64,000 bases of DNA from DASUPK01 sp036505735 (GTDB lineage Bacteria; Actinomycetota; Thermoleophilia; Solirubrobacterales; 70-9), in NCBI GenBank assembly GCA_036505735.1, contig DASXSZ010000203.1, positions 1 to 64,000 of the forward strand. The letters run 5' to 3'. Position 1 is the stretch's first letter. Every line of letters begins with the position of its first letter. The notes under the pieces were generated by a model. It was not told the DNA's origin. It worked only from the letters and a program-made list of their open reading frames with translations, and ran no database searches. Position numbers and translations under genes: made by a program. This document shows positions 50,380 through 62,449 of the stretch, in pieces.

Positions 50380-50383
50380 GATT

Positions 50384-50456
50384 AAACGGGTCGCTCCTCC
50401 GACATCTCACGGGTAGCGCTGTCGCGCGACCTCGCGTTATCGGAGCGCCCTCGCAT
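50384..50456 (+). repeat. Dispersed hairpin repeat, copy R5 (two copies, one nested in the other)
   Basis: The outer copy has GGG-T-CGCTCC (50388-50397) and GGAGCG-CCC-TCGCAT (50442-50456). Its loop contains an inner copy GGG-T-AGCGC, loop TGTC, GCGCG-ACC-TCGCG (50411-50435). On the minus strand the outer copy ends CCCGTTTAATC and runs into the GTG start of nei, the same junction as R1 with the M20 peptidase. Confidence 0.75.
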
Positions 50457-50460
50457 ATCC

Positions 50461-54969
<4,509 letters not shown>

Positions 54970-55036
54970 GGCCAACCTACTGACCTTACAGATCAGCGAT
55001 GCCGGCTTCGGTCCCCGCGGCGGCCCGCGGGTCCGT

Positions 55037-55171
55037 CTAGGTGCGCCGCCCGCGCGGCAGGATCAGCGAGAGGAGCGAGCGACGCCCGCACTTCGGGCAC
55101 CGCGAGAAGGACCGCTCGAGGGTCGCGCCGCAATGGCGGCACGCAGGCTTCTGCGCGACGACGCCCTTCAC
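55037..55171 (-). CDS. 44-residue zinc-ribbon protein
   Basis: A short gene not usually annotated. GTG opens MKGVVAQKPACRHCGATLE and continues to a basic tail. Cysteines at residues 11, 14, 25 and 28 make a C-x2-C-x10-C-x2-C zinc ribbon, and the tail LLSLILPRGRRT is hydrophobic then basic. It has a TAGACT -10 box 7 bases before the start. It sits between MMPL and lhr on the same strand. The partner is unknown; zinc ribbons of this size often bind nucleic acid or ribosomes. Confidence 0.6.
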   Translation of the reverse strand: MKGVVAQKPACRHCGATLERSFSRCPKCGRRSLLSLILPRGRRT

Positions 55172-55178
55172 ACTGGGC

Positions 55179-55184
55179 AGTCTA
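55179..55184 (-). promoter_or_regulatory. Leaderless-type -10 box TAGACT for the zinc-ribbon gene
   Basis: TAGACT on the minus strand lies 7 bases before the GTG at 55171. No ribosome-binding site. Confidence 0.5.
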
Positions 55185-55202
55185 GGCAGCCTCTGGGGCT
55201 GA

Positions 55203-57356
55203 CTAAGGCTGACCCTCCGCCGTCCCGACGGCGACCCGCTCGACGTCGAGCCGCGGCAGGATCCGCTCCAGCCAGTCCGGGATCCACCAGTTGCGCTTGC
55301 CGAGGAGCTGCATCACAGCGGGTACCAGAACCATCCGGATCAGAGTGGCGTCGAGGAAGACAGCGGACGCCAGGCCGATCCCGAACAGCTTTAGGAAGAC
55401 CTGGCTTGACGTGACGAACGCCAGGAAGACGACCACCATGATCGCCGCTGCGGCGGTGATCACTCGGGCCGTCTTTGCGAGCCCGTCGGCGACCGCACGC
55501 CGGGTGTCGCCGTCCTTCAGGTACTCCTCCCTGATTCGCGAGATCAGGAAGACCTCGTAGTCCATCGAGAGGCCGAAGAGGATGGCGAACATCATCACGG
55601 GCATAAACGGTGCCACCGGCACCTCGTGGTCGATGCCGATCAGGTTGCTGAGTCCGCCCCCGTTCGCCGCCAGCGTCATCACACCGTAGGCGGCGCTCAC
55701 CGAGAGCAGGTTCATCACCGCAGCCTTCAGCGAGATGAACGGGGAGTGGAAGGCCACCAGCAGCAGGAGGAACGAGAGCCCGACTACGCCGGCGATGAAG
55801 AGCGGCAGGCGGTCCTTCATGTAGTTGCTCTGGTCCTCCAGCGCTGCGGTTACTCCGCCCACCTTCACCTGGATGCCCGAGCTGCCGACGGCGGTCGGGA
55901 TGGTGTCGTCGCGAAGCTGCCTGACGAGGTCCGAGGTCGCAGAGTCCTGGGGCGAGCTCTTCGGGACCACCGTGATCAGCGCGGCGTCGCCCGGCGGGTT
56001 GATGCGAACTGGTGAGACGAAGGCGACGTCGGGATCGCTTTTGATGCGGTTGGCGAGACTGTCCATGGTCGTCTTCTGCGAGGGGTCCTGTAGCTCCGCG
56101 GCCAGCACCACCGGGCCGTTGGTGCCCGGGCCGAATCCCTCGGCCGTGAGGTCATATGACTGGCGGGTCATCGTGCCGGGCGGGTCGTTGCCGGCGTCGG
56201 GGAAGCCGAGCCGCATACCGAGGGCGGGTGCAGCCAATGCAAGCAGGATCGCCGTGGCGACGATCGCCGCCGACCAGGGATGGCGCTGGACCATGTGGCT
56301 CCAGCGGGCCGCCGGAGACTCCTTGCCGTTGGCCTCGGTCCTGAGCGTCCGCCCCAGGAGGGGGATGCGAAGCCGGTCGACCCTCGGCCCGAGATACGAG
56401 AGCAAAGCCGGCAGCAGGCTGATCGCCGCGAGCATCACGACCAGGACGGCGATCGCGGCCGAGAGCGCGACACCGTACATGTAGGACAGGCCCGTGAGGA
56501 ATAGGCCAAGGACCGCGATGACGACGGTGAGGCCGGCGATGATCACGCTCCGCCCAGCGGTCGTGATCGCCTCGACGACGGCGTCGTGCCGGTTCTTCCC
56601 GCCGTTCATCGCCGAGCGGAACCGGGTCAGGACGAGCAGCGAATAGTCGATGCCGACGCCGATCCCGATCAGTCCCGAGACCGCCGTGGTCCAGTCGGGT
56701 ACGTCAATCACGTTGGCGAGCAGCGGGATCAGCCCGGCAGACGAGATTCCCAGCCCGATCAGGGCGATCGACAGGGGCAGTCCAGCCGCGACGACCGAGC
56801 CGAAGGCGATCAGGAGGACGATCGCTGCGCCGAAGAACCCAACCCCTTCGGGGCTGCTCTGCTCCTCAGCGCGATTGATCGGGTCGCCGCCGAGCTTGAT
56901 CTCAAGACCATTGCCGTCGTTGGCCTGGGCGGCGTCGATCAGCTTGGTCCCCTGATCCTTGGTGACGTCCCAGCCCGGGACGGTCAGCGGAAGCGTGGTT
57001 GTCCCGATCTGCCCGTTCTGGGAGTAGCGGATCGGGGTGTGGCCTGCGATGTTCTGGACCTTCTCGGCCTGGGCGAAGAAGGCGTTCATCCGCTGCTGGA
57101 CCGCGGGGCTCTGGGCGCCCGCCGGGTGCTTCCAGGTGACGTAGACCTCCTGCGCCGAGTAGCCGCCGAAGCGCTGCTCGGTGATGTCGCTCGCCGCCTT
57201 CGAGTCCGAGCCGGGGGTGTTGTAGTCGGCCTTGTTCTCGCCCTTGAGGGCGGAGCCGACCCCGATGATCAGGACCATGGCCGCGATCCAGGCGAGGACC
57301 ATGCGGCCGCGGTGCCGATATGCGATGTCAGCAAGACGGGCTAGGTGACGGGTCAT
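55203..57356 (-). CDS. MMPL family RND-type transporter
   Basis: A 717-residue transporter with two sets of about six helices. The first periplasmic-side domain runs from about residue 40 to 180, and the second from about 380 to 510. The transport core has GIGVGIDYSLLVLTRFRSAM near 235 and, in the second half, FGLSMDYEVFLISRIREEY near 595, each with the MMPL-type Asp-Tyr pair. Family members export lipids or drugs using protons. A good Shine-Dalgarno (AAGGGGG) precedes the ATG. It is divergent from a MarR regulator. Confidence 0.88.
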   Translation of the reverse strand: MTRHLARLADIAYRHRGRMVLAWIAAMVLIIGVGSALKGENKADYNTPGSDSKAASDITEQRFGGYSAQEVYVTWKHPAGAQSPAVQQRMNAFFAQAEKVQNIAGHTPIRYSQNGQIGTTTLPLTVPGWDVTKDQGTKLIDAAQANDGNGLEIKLGGDPINRAEEQSSPEGVGFFGAAIVLLIAFGSVVAAGLPLSIALIGLGISSAGLIPLLANVIDVPDWTTAVSGLIGIGVGIDYSLLVLTRFRSAMNGGKNRHDAVVEAITTAGRSVIIAGLTVVIAVLGLFLTGLSYMYGVALSAAIAVLVVMLAAISLLPALLSYLGPRVDRLRIPLLGRTLRTEANGKESPAARWSHMVQRHPWSAAIVATAILLALAAPALGMRLGFPDAGNDPPGTMTRQSYDLTAEGFGPGTNGPVVLAAELQDPSQKTTMDSLANRIKSDPDVAFVSPVRINPPGDAALITVVPKSSPQDSATSDLVRQLRDDTIPTAVGSSGIQVKVGGVTAALEDQSNYMKDRLPLFIAGVVGLSFLLLLVAFHSPFISLKAAVMNLLSVSAAYGVMTLAANGGGLSNLIGIDHEVPVAPFMPVMMFAILFGLSMDYEVFLISRIREEYLKDGDTRRAVADGLAKTARVITAAAAIMVVVFLAFVTSSQVFLKLFGIGLASAVFLDATLIRMVLVPAVMQLLGKRNWWIPDWLERILPRLDVERVAVGTAEGQP

Positions 57357-57395
57357 CCTGTTCCCCCTTGAGTCACAATTCCTTTACTGCCTCAA

Positions 57396-57424
57396 CGATT
57401 ACCGAGAGCAATGATTCATAGCAA
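57396..57424 (-). promoter_or_regulatory. Promoter of the MMPL gene
   Basis: -35 box TTGCTA (57419-57424), 17-base spacer, -10 box TAATCG (57396-57401). The spacer holds the inverted repeat ATGATTCAT (57411-57419), a candidate MarR half-site. Confidence 0.5.
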
Positions 57425-57443
57425 AAACGAACTGCTCTAGTCT
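57415..57443 (+). promoter_or_regulatory. Promoter of the MarR gene, overlapping the MMPL promoter
   Basis: -35 box TTCATA (57415-57420), 17-base spacer, -10 box TAGTCT (57438-57443). The two divergent -35 boxes share bases 57419-57420, so both directions cannot be occupied at once. Confidence 0.45.
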
Positions 57444-57461
57444 CCCGGGAGCGATGCCCTA

Positions 57462-57995
57462 GTGACTACATCTAAGGACGAAACTCATCGGAAAAACGTG
57501 ACAAAGGCGGGTGCCCGGCCGCTCGCCTCAGACAAGGCACCCTGGAGCATCGGCTTTCTGCTCTCTCAGGTTGGCATCTACGCGTCGCGCCGGTTCGCCG
57601 AGAGACTTGCGGCGATCGACCTCCATCCGCCGCTCTTCCGCGTGCTCAACGTGGTAGACGCCTCCGAGGGCCTTTCACAGCAGGCGATCGGGGAGGCGAT
57701 TCACGCGCCCGCCAGCCGCATGGTGGCGATCGTCGACGAGCTCGAAAGCCGAGGCCTGATCGAGCGCCGGCAGTATCCTCGCGACCGTCGAGTCCATGCT
57801 CTCTACCTGACCGAGAAGGGCCGCGAGCTGCTCGCCCGCGGCCGCAAGATCGCGAGCGAGCACGAGGCCGAGCTTACGCGCGGGATGAACAAGGCCGACC
57901 GGGAGCGCCTGGTGTCGCTCCTGCGGAAGATCGTCGAGCGCCAGGCGATCGGTCCCGGCGTCCACCCGGGACTCACAGACGGCAACGGCCCTTAG
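57462..57995 (+). CDS. MarR family regulator of the MMPL gene
   Basis: A 177-residue winged-helix protein. DNA-binding core: LSQQAIGEAIHAPASRMVAIVDELESRGLIERRQYPRDRRVHALYLTEKG near residues 66-115, with the wing Asp-Arg-Arg motif. The N-terminal 25 residues are extra and charged, so a later start cannot be excluded. It is divergent from the MMPL gene across 105 AT-richer bases, which strongly suggests it regulates that exporter and itself. Confidence 0.83.
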   Translation: MTTSKDETHRKNVTKAGARPLASDKAPWSIGFLLSQVGIYASRRFAERLAAIDLHPPLFRVLNVVDASEGLSQQAIGEAIHAPASRMVAIVDELESRGLIERRQYPRDRRVHALYLTEKGRELLARGRKIASEHEAELTRGMNKADRERLVSLLRKIVERQAIGPGVHPGLTDGNGP

Positions 57996-58089
57996 TCACA
58001 GTCGTAGACGATCTCCACCGCACCGGCAGCCCATCGGGCGTCGCGATGAAGCCGTCGAGGCTGATGCAGGTGCGGGTCCGGATCGTCAC
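57996..58089 (-). pseudogene. Internally deleted remnant of a dihydrofolate-reductase-family (RibD-C-like) gene
   Basis: Starting at a GTG that overlaps the rfbC stop (GTGA), the first codons give TIRTRTCISLDGFIATPDG. That is the standard N-terminus of RibD-C/DHFR-family proteins. Right after it, in another frame, comes VEIVYDCD and a stop, which resembles the C-terminal strand of the same family. Normal members are about 180-200 residues. The two ends are joined here with the middle missing and a frame change. I read this as a fifth rhamnose-operon gene destroyed by a deletion. Confidence 0.5.
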
Positions 58090-58631
58090 CTGGCGAGGGA
58101 CTGAGCCACGTCGGCCAGGCGGGGAGCGCCGCGGTCGCGATCCGAGAGGATCGGGTCCCGGATGGGCCAGTCGACCGCGATCTCCGGATCGTCCCATGCC
58201 ACCTCCAACTCGAGCTCGGGGTCGTAGTAGCTCGACAGCCGGTAGAGCACGTCGGCCGAGTCCGAGAGCACGCAGAAGCCGTGGCCGAAGCCGTCCGGGA
58301 TGAAGAGCTGGCGGTGGTCGGCGTCATCCAGCTCGTAGCCCTCCCAGTGCTTGTAGGTCGGGGAGTCGGGCCGCAGGTCCACCGCCACGTCGAAGATCCG
58401 GCCCCGCGCGCAGCGGACCAGCTTCGCCTGGCCGCGCTGCATGTGCAGGCCGCGCAGGACCTGGCCGCCGGAGCGGCTGTGGTTGTCCTGGACGAAGTCG
58501 ACGTCGATGCCGAGCTTCCTCATCTCGCTCTCGCGGAAGGTCTCGACGAAGAAGCCGCGCTCGTCGCCGTGGATCGTCGGGTCGATCAGCACGACGCCGT
58601 CGATCTCCGTGGCCAGGCGGCGGAAGCTCAC
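58086..58631 (-). CDS. rfbC: dTDP-4-dehydrorhamnose 3,5-epimerase
   Basis: A 181-residue cupin epimerase. Key segments are IDGVVLIDPTIHGDERGFFVETF near residue 9, QDNHSRSGGQVLRGLHMQRGQAKLVRCARG near 46 with the catalytic His, and FIPDGFGHGFCVLSDSADVLYRLSSYYDPE near 112 with the active-site Tyr. It performs the third step to dTDP-L-rhamnose. The GTG start overlaps the rfbB stop (GTGA). Confidence 0.92.
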   Translation of the reverse strand: MSFRRLATEIDGVVLIDPTIHGDERGFFVETFRESEMRKLGIDVDFVQDNHSRSGGQVLRGLHMQRGQAKLVRCARGRIFDVAVDLRPDSPTYKHWEGYELDDADHRQLFIPDGFGHGFCVLSDSADVLYRLSSYYDPELELEVAWDDPEIAVDWPIRDPILSDRDRGAPRLADVAQSLAR

Positions 58632-59626
58632 TTCAGGGCCTTCCCGTACTGCCGCTCGTAGTAGTCGCGGTACTCGCCGGAGCGGATCGGCCGCCACCAC
58701 CACTCGTTGTCGCGGTACCAGGCCACGGTGCGCTCGATTCCCTCGTCGAAGTGGACCGCCGGCTCCCAGCCGAGCTCCCGCAGGCGGGCGGCGGAGAGGG
58801 AGTAGCGGCGATCGTGGCCGGGCCGGTCGGTGACGTATTCGATCAGGGACTCGTCGCGATCGGTGAGCGCGAGGATGCGCTTCACCACCTCGAGGTTGGG
58901 CAGCTCGTCCGGCCCGCCGACGTTGTAGACGTTGCCCGGCTCGCCCCGCTCGAGCACCATGTCGACCGCGGCGCAGCAGTCCTCGACGAAAAGCCAGTTG
59001 CGGACCTGCATGCCGTCCCCGTAGACCGGCAGCGGATCGCCGGCGAGGGCGTTGAGAATGCAGAGCGGGATCAGCTTCTCGGGATGCTGGCGCGGCCCGT
59101 AGTTGTTCGACGCCCGGATGATCAGCGCCTCGGCGCCGTAGGTCCGCGCGAACGCCGAAACCAGCAGATCGCCACCGGCCTTCGAGGCCGAGTAGGGGGA
59201 GGACGGGTTGAGCGGCGATTCCTCCGTGGCGGAGCCCTGAAAGAAGTCGCCGTAAACCTCATCGGTCGAAACCTGGAGGTGGCGTGTCCCAGCGTCGCGG
59301 GCCGCCTCGAGCAGGACGTAGGTGCCATAGACGTCGGTGGTGATGAACTCCCCCGGCGCCTCGATCGATCGGTCGACGTGCGACTCGGCGGCGAAGTTGA
59401 CCACCGCGTCGCAACCGTCGACGGCCGCCCTGGCGGATTCGCGATCGGCGATGTCGGCCTCGATCAGCTCGAAGCGCTCCTCGGAGAGCCCATCGAGGTT
59501 CTCGCGGCGCCCGGCGTAGGTCAGCTTGTCGATGACCCGGATGCCGTCCTCGGGATGGGTCTCGAGGTGCAGTCGAACGTAATTCGAGCCGATGAAACCG
59601 GCGCCGCCGGCGACCAGGATCCTCAT
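58628..59626 (-). CDS. rfbB: dTDP-glucose 4,6-dehydratase
   Basis: A 332-residue extended short-chain dehydrogenase. The NAD motif is VAGGAGFIGSNYVRLHLE at the N-terminus. The catalytic triad segments are STDEVYGDF near 121-129 (Thr, Asp, Glu) and SPYSASKAGGDLL near 148 with Tyr-x3-Lys. The sugar-binding Asn-Asn-Tyr is in RASNNYGPRQHPEKLIP near 177. It makes the 4-keto-6-deoxy intermediate. The start overlaps the rfbD stop by ATGA. Confidence 0.95.
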   Translation of the reverse strand: MRILVAGGAGFIGSNYVRLHLETHPEDGIRVIDKLTYAGRRENLDGLSEERFELIEADIADRESARAAVDGCDAVVNFAAESHVDRSIEAPGEFITTDVYGTYVLLEAARDAGTRHLQVSTDEVYGDFFQGSATEESPLNPSSPYSASKAGGDLLVSAFARTYGAEALIIRASNNYGPRQHPEKLIPLCILNALAGDPLPVYGDGMQVRNWLFVEDCCAAVDMVLERGEPGNVYNVGGPDELPNLEVVKRILALTDRDESLIEYVTDRPGHDRRYSLSAARLRELGWEPAVHFDEGIERTVAWYRDNEWWWRPIRSGEYRDYYERQYGKALK

Positions 59627-60600
59627 GCCGCGTCCTGGCCCTCGCCTCCCTCGGCCTCCCCGATCTCCGCGCCGTCCGCCTCGCGCTCCTCGCGCTCCCG
59701 GCGGGTCCAGTCGAGCATCGGCTGCCGCCGCGACGCGCTCGAACGCCGTCTCGGCGCGTCCTCCTCCGCCTGGTCGCGGCGGGCGAGATAGTCCGAGAGG
59801 CCGCGCTGCCAGGGAGGCAGTGTGATCGGGGCCGAGCGACGGCTGATCAGCACGGAGTTCGCCGGTCGCTTCGCCGGCCGCTCCATCATGTCGGTGGTCG
59901 ACGCCATCACCCTGGTGACCACCTCGGCCTGGCGGAAGATCTCCATCGCGAACTCGTACCAGGAGCAGCTTCCCTCTGCGGCCATGTGGTGGATGCCGTA
60001 GGCCGCGCTTTCGATCAGGCGAAGCAGCCCAACCGCCAGGTGGCCCGTGTAGGTCGGGCAGCCGACCTGGTCGTGGACGACGACCACGGGCCCGCCGCCC
60101 TCGCCGAGCCGCAGCATCGTCTCCACGAAGTTCCCGCCGCGCGGCCCGAACAGCCATGAGGACCGCACGATGAAGCTGCGCCGGTTGACCAGGGCGGTCG
60201 CGCGCTCCCCCGCGAGCTTGGTGCGCCCGTAGGCGTTGATCGGCGCCGGGTCGTCGGACTCGCCGTACGGTCCGTTGGTCCCGTCGAAGACGTAATCGGT
60301 CGAGATGTAGACGGCCTTCGCGCCCACCTTCGCCGCCGCGTCCGCGACGAATCCCGCTCCCTGAGCATTGATCAGCGATGCGTCGTGCTCGGATTCCTCG
60401 GCGGCGTCGACGTTGGTCCAGGCTGCGCAGTTGATGACCGCGTCCGGGCGCTCGCGAGTGATCACCCGCTCGACCCCGGCGGGGTCCGTCACGTCCAGGT
60501 CCTCGTGGCCAAGCGCCACGACCTGGTGGCGGATCTCCTGTGCGACCCGGACCACGTCGTTGCCGAGCTGGCCGCCGGCGCCGGTCACCAGGACCTTCAT
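59623..60600 (-). CDS. rfbD: dTDP-4-dehydrorhamnose reductase
   Basis: A 325-residue NADPH-dependent reductase for the last step. Motifs: VTGAGGQLGNDV at residues 5-16, NCAAWTNVDAAE near 64, STDYVFDGTNGPYGE near 103, NAYGRTKLAGE near 124 with Tyr-x3-Lys, and VRSSWLFGPRGGNFVETML near 147. It has a C-terminal extension of about 50 highly charged residues (RRREREEREADGAE-type) not usual for RfbD. Overlaps both neighbours by ATGA. Confidence 0.93.
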   Translation of the reverse strand: MKVLVTGAGGQLGNDVVRVAQEIRHQVVALGHEDLDVTDPAGVERVITRERPDAVINCAAWTNVDAAEESEHDASLINAQGAGFVADAAAKVGAKAVYISTDYVFDGTNGPYGESDDPAPINAYGRTKLAGERATALVNRRSFIVRSSWLFGPRGGNFVETMLRLGEGGGPVVVVHDQVGCPTYTGHLAVGLLRLIESAAYGIHHMAAEGSCSWYEFAMEIFRQAEVVTRVMASTTDMMERPAKRPANSVLISRRSAPITLPPWQRGLSDYLARRDQAEEDAPRRRSSASRRQPMLDWTRREREEREADGAEIGEAEGGEGQDAA

Positions 60601-61673
60601 GGGATCGAGATGTCCGCGTTGTCGCCGACCAGGAAGCGCAGCGTCTTCGGCATGCCCTCGCTGCGGCTCAGGCTGACGTTCTTCCCGAGCAGGCTCGCCT
60701 CCATCCGGGCGTGCAGGTCGCGAATGCTCGACCCGGCGAGGACGATGGAGTGCTCGACCTCCGACCCTGTGATCACGACGTTCCGGTCGATGGCCGTGTA
60801 GGGGCCGATGTACGAGTCCGAGATCCGGGAGTCGGCGCCGATGATCGCGGGCCCCCTGACCACGGATCGCTCCAGCTTGGCTCCCCGCTCGATCACGACG
60901 CGGCCCTCGACGCGAGAAGCGGAGTCGAGGTCGCCGTCGATGCGCTGCTCGATGTCCTCGAGCACGAGCCGGTTCGCCTCGAGCATGTCCTCGAGCTTTC
61001 CGGTGTCCTTCCACCAGCCCTTGACGATGTGGGGCTCGACGCGTCGGTCGGAGTCGATCAGGGCGTCGATCGCGTCCGTGATCTCGAGCTCGCCGCGCGC
61101 CGAGGGCTCGATCCCGTGAGCCGCCTCGAAGATCGAGGGACCGAACATGTAGACGCCGACCAGCGCGAGGTCGCTGGGCGGATCCTTCGGCTTCTCGACC
61201 AGCCGCACGACGCGGTCGCCGTTGAGCTCGGCCACCCCGTAGGCGGACGGATCCTCGACGTGCGTAAGCAGGATCAGCGCGTCGGGCTCCGAGCGGCGGA
61301 AGACCTCGACCAGCTCGACGATCCCATCGCGGAGCAGATTGTCCCCCAGGTACATGACGAAGGGGCTCTGGCCGAGGTAGTGCTCGGCGGTGAGCAGGGC
61401 GTGGGCGAGCCCGAGCGGCGCCTCCTGCTCGACGTAGGTGATCGACGCGCCAAAGGCCGAGCCGTCACCGGCCGCCTGCCGGATCTCCTCGCCGGTCTCG
61501 GGCGCGACGATCACGCCGATTTCGGTGATTCCCGCCTCGACCAGCGCCTCGATGCCGTAGAAGAGCACCGGCTTGTTGGCCACCGGCACCAGCTGCTTTG
61601 CCGAGGTGTGGGTGATCGGGCGCAGGCGCGTGCCGGCACCTCCCGAGAGAATCAACCCCTTGAGCGCTTCCAT
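60597..61673 (-). CDS. rfbA: Glucose-1-phosphate thymidylyltransferase (long form)
   Basis: A 358-residue nucleotidyltransferase. The signature LILSGGAGTRLRPITHTSAKQLVPV is at residues 7-31, followed by YLGDNLL near 108 and VEKPKDPPSDLALVGVYMF near 157. A left-handed beta-helix follows from about 250, with hexapeptide-like turns. The long type is common in actinobacteria and archaea. It starts the operon rfbA-rfbD-rfbB-rfbC, in which every junction overlaps. A TAGCCT box at 61683-61688 lies 9 bases before the ATG and could be its -10. Confidence 0.92.
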   Translation of the reverse strand: MEALKGLILSGGAGTRLRPITHTSAKQLVPVANKPVLFYGIEALVEAGITEIGVIVAPETGEEIRQAAGDGSAFGASITYVEQEAPLGLAHALLTAEHYLGQSPFVMYLGDNLLRDGIVELVEVFRRSEPDALILLTHVEDPSAYGVAELNGDRVVRLVEKPKDPPSDLALVGVYMFGPSIFEAAHGIEPSARGELEITDAIDALIDSDRRVEPHIVKGWWKDTGKLEDMLEANRLVLEDIEQRIDGDLDSASRVEGRVVIERGAKLERSVVRGPAIIGADSRISDSYIGPYTAIDRNVVITGSEVEHSIVLAGSSIRDLHARMEASLLGKNVSLSRSEGMPKTLRFLVGDNADISIP

Positions 61674-61727
61674 GACGCGGCAAGGCTAGACCCTCGGCCG
61701 CGAACACCGGCCGACGGTTTGCGGCGG

Positions 61728-62372
61728 CTAGTGCGGCTTAGAGGGGTTCTTGTTGGCGAACTCGCAATGGTGCGGCTTCGGATCGATTCTGTCCCGGCGA
61801 ACCATGTCACCGTGGCCATCACCGCACGAGATGAAGGTGTCCCTGAGCCCATCCAGGGTCTGCAGGTTGTCCCGGCCGCGGCCGCCCTTGTAGGTATCCG
61901 CCCCGCCCCGTCCGCGCAGGGAATCCCGGTTGTTGTTGCCCTTCAGGATGTCGCCGCCGTTACCGCCCATCAGGTTGTCATTGCCGCGGCCGCCGATCAT
62001 CAGGGCGCCGACGGGGACGGTCTCGGCCACCTGCGCGGTGTCGTCGCGGTCGCGCACGTCGATGATCAGGCTGCCGACGAATTCCTGCCGGCACGACGCC
62101 ACGCCGTTGAAGAACTCGCAGGGACCGCCGCTGATCGAGATCGGGTTGGCGTCGGCATCCTTGAAGGTGTACACAGGCACGCTGCCGCCGAAGAACGTTG
62201 CGGTATCGACCAGGACGTCGTTCTTCTCACCCTGGTTCGCGACGTAGGTGATGATGCCGCCGGAGCTGGAGAGGACCCCGGCATGGGCACTACCGGCGCT
62301 CATCATCAGGACGCCAATTGCCCCGAGTGCCACCGCGATCCGTCGCGCCCCCCTGAAGGATCTCCTATTCAC
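61728..62372 (-). CDS. Secreted RTX-like repeat protein
   Basis: A 214-residue exported protein. From the GTG at 62372 it has a signal peptide: NRRSFRGARR basic region, ALGAIGVLMMSAGSAHA with cleavage after AHA near residue 31. Downstream are four calcium-binding type nonapeptides: GGRGNDNLMGGNGGDIL, GNNNRDSLRGRGGADTYKGGRGRDNL near 129-170. Two Cys pairs (GPCEF/ASCRQ and SCGDG/HHCEF) could form disulfides in the oxidising exterior. The function is unknown. An ATG 22 codons upstream would place extra residues before the signal peptide and is less likely. Confidence 0.72.
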   Translation of the reverse strand: MNRRSFRGARRIAVALGAIGVLMMSAGSAHAGVLSSSGGIITYVANQGEKNDVLVDTATFFGGSVPVYTFKDADANPISISGGPCEFFNGVASCRQEFVGSLIIDVRDRDDTAQVAETVPVGALMIGGRGNDNLMGGNGGDILKGNNNRDSLRGRGGADTYKGGRGRDNLQTLDGLRDTFISCGDGHGDMVRRDRIDPKPHHCEFANKNPSKPH

Positions 62373-62394
62373 AAGGATCGTGATTCTGCCACTT

Positions 62395-62415
62395 TTCGCG
62401 GGATTCTCCCGCAAA
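62395..62415. promoter_or_regulatory. Hairpin in the leader of the RTX-like gene
   Basis: GCGGGA, loop TTC, TCCCGC with flanking T-A pairs. In the minus-strand transcript it lies about 25-45 bases before the GTG at 62372. It could equally terminate transcription arriving from the PPOX gene side (U-poor). Confidence 0.4.
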
Positions 62416-62449
62416 TTGGGGAGATTGAAAGATCTCACCCAGATCCCGA

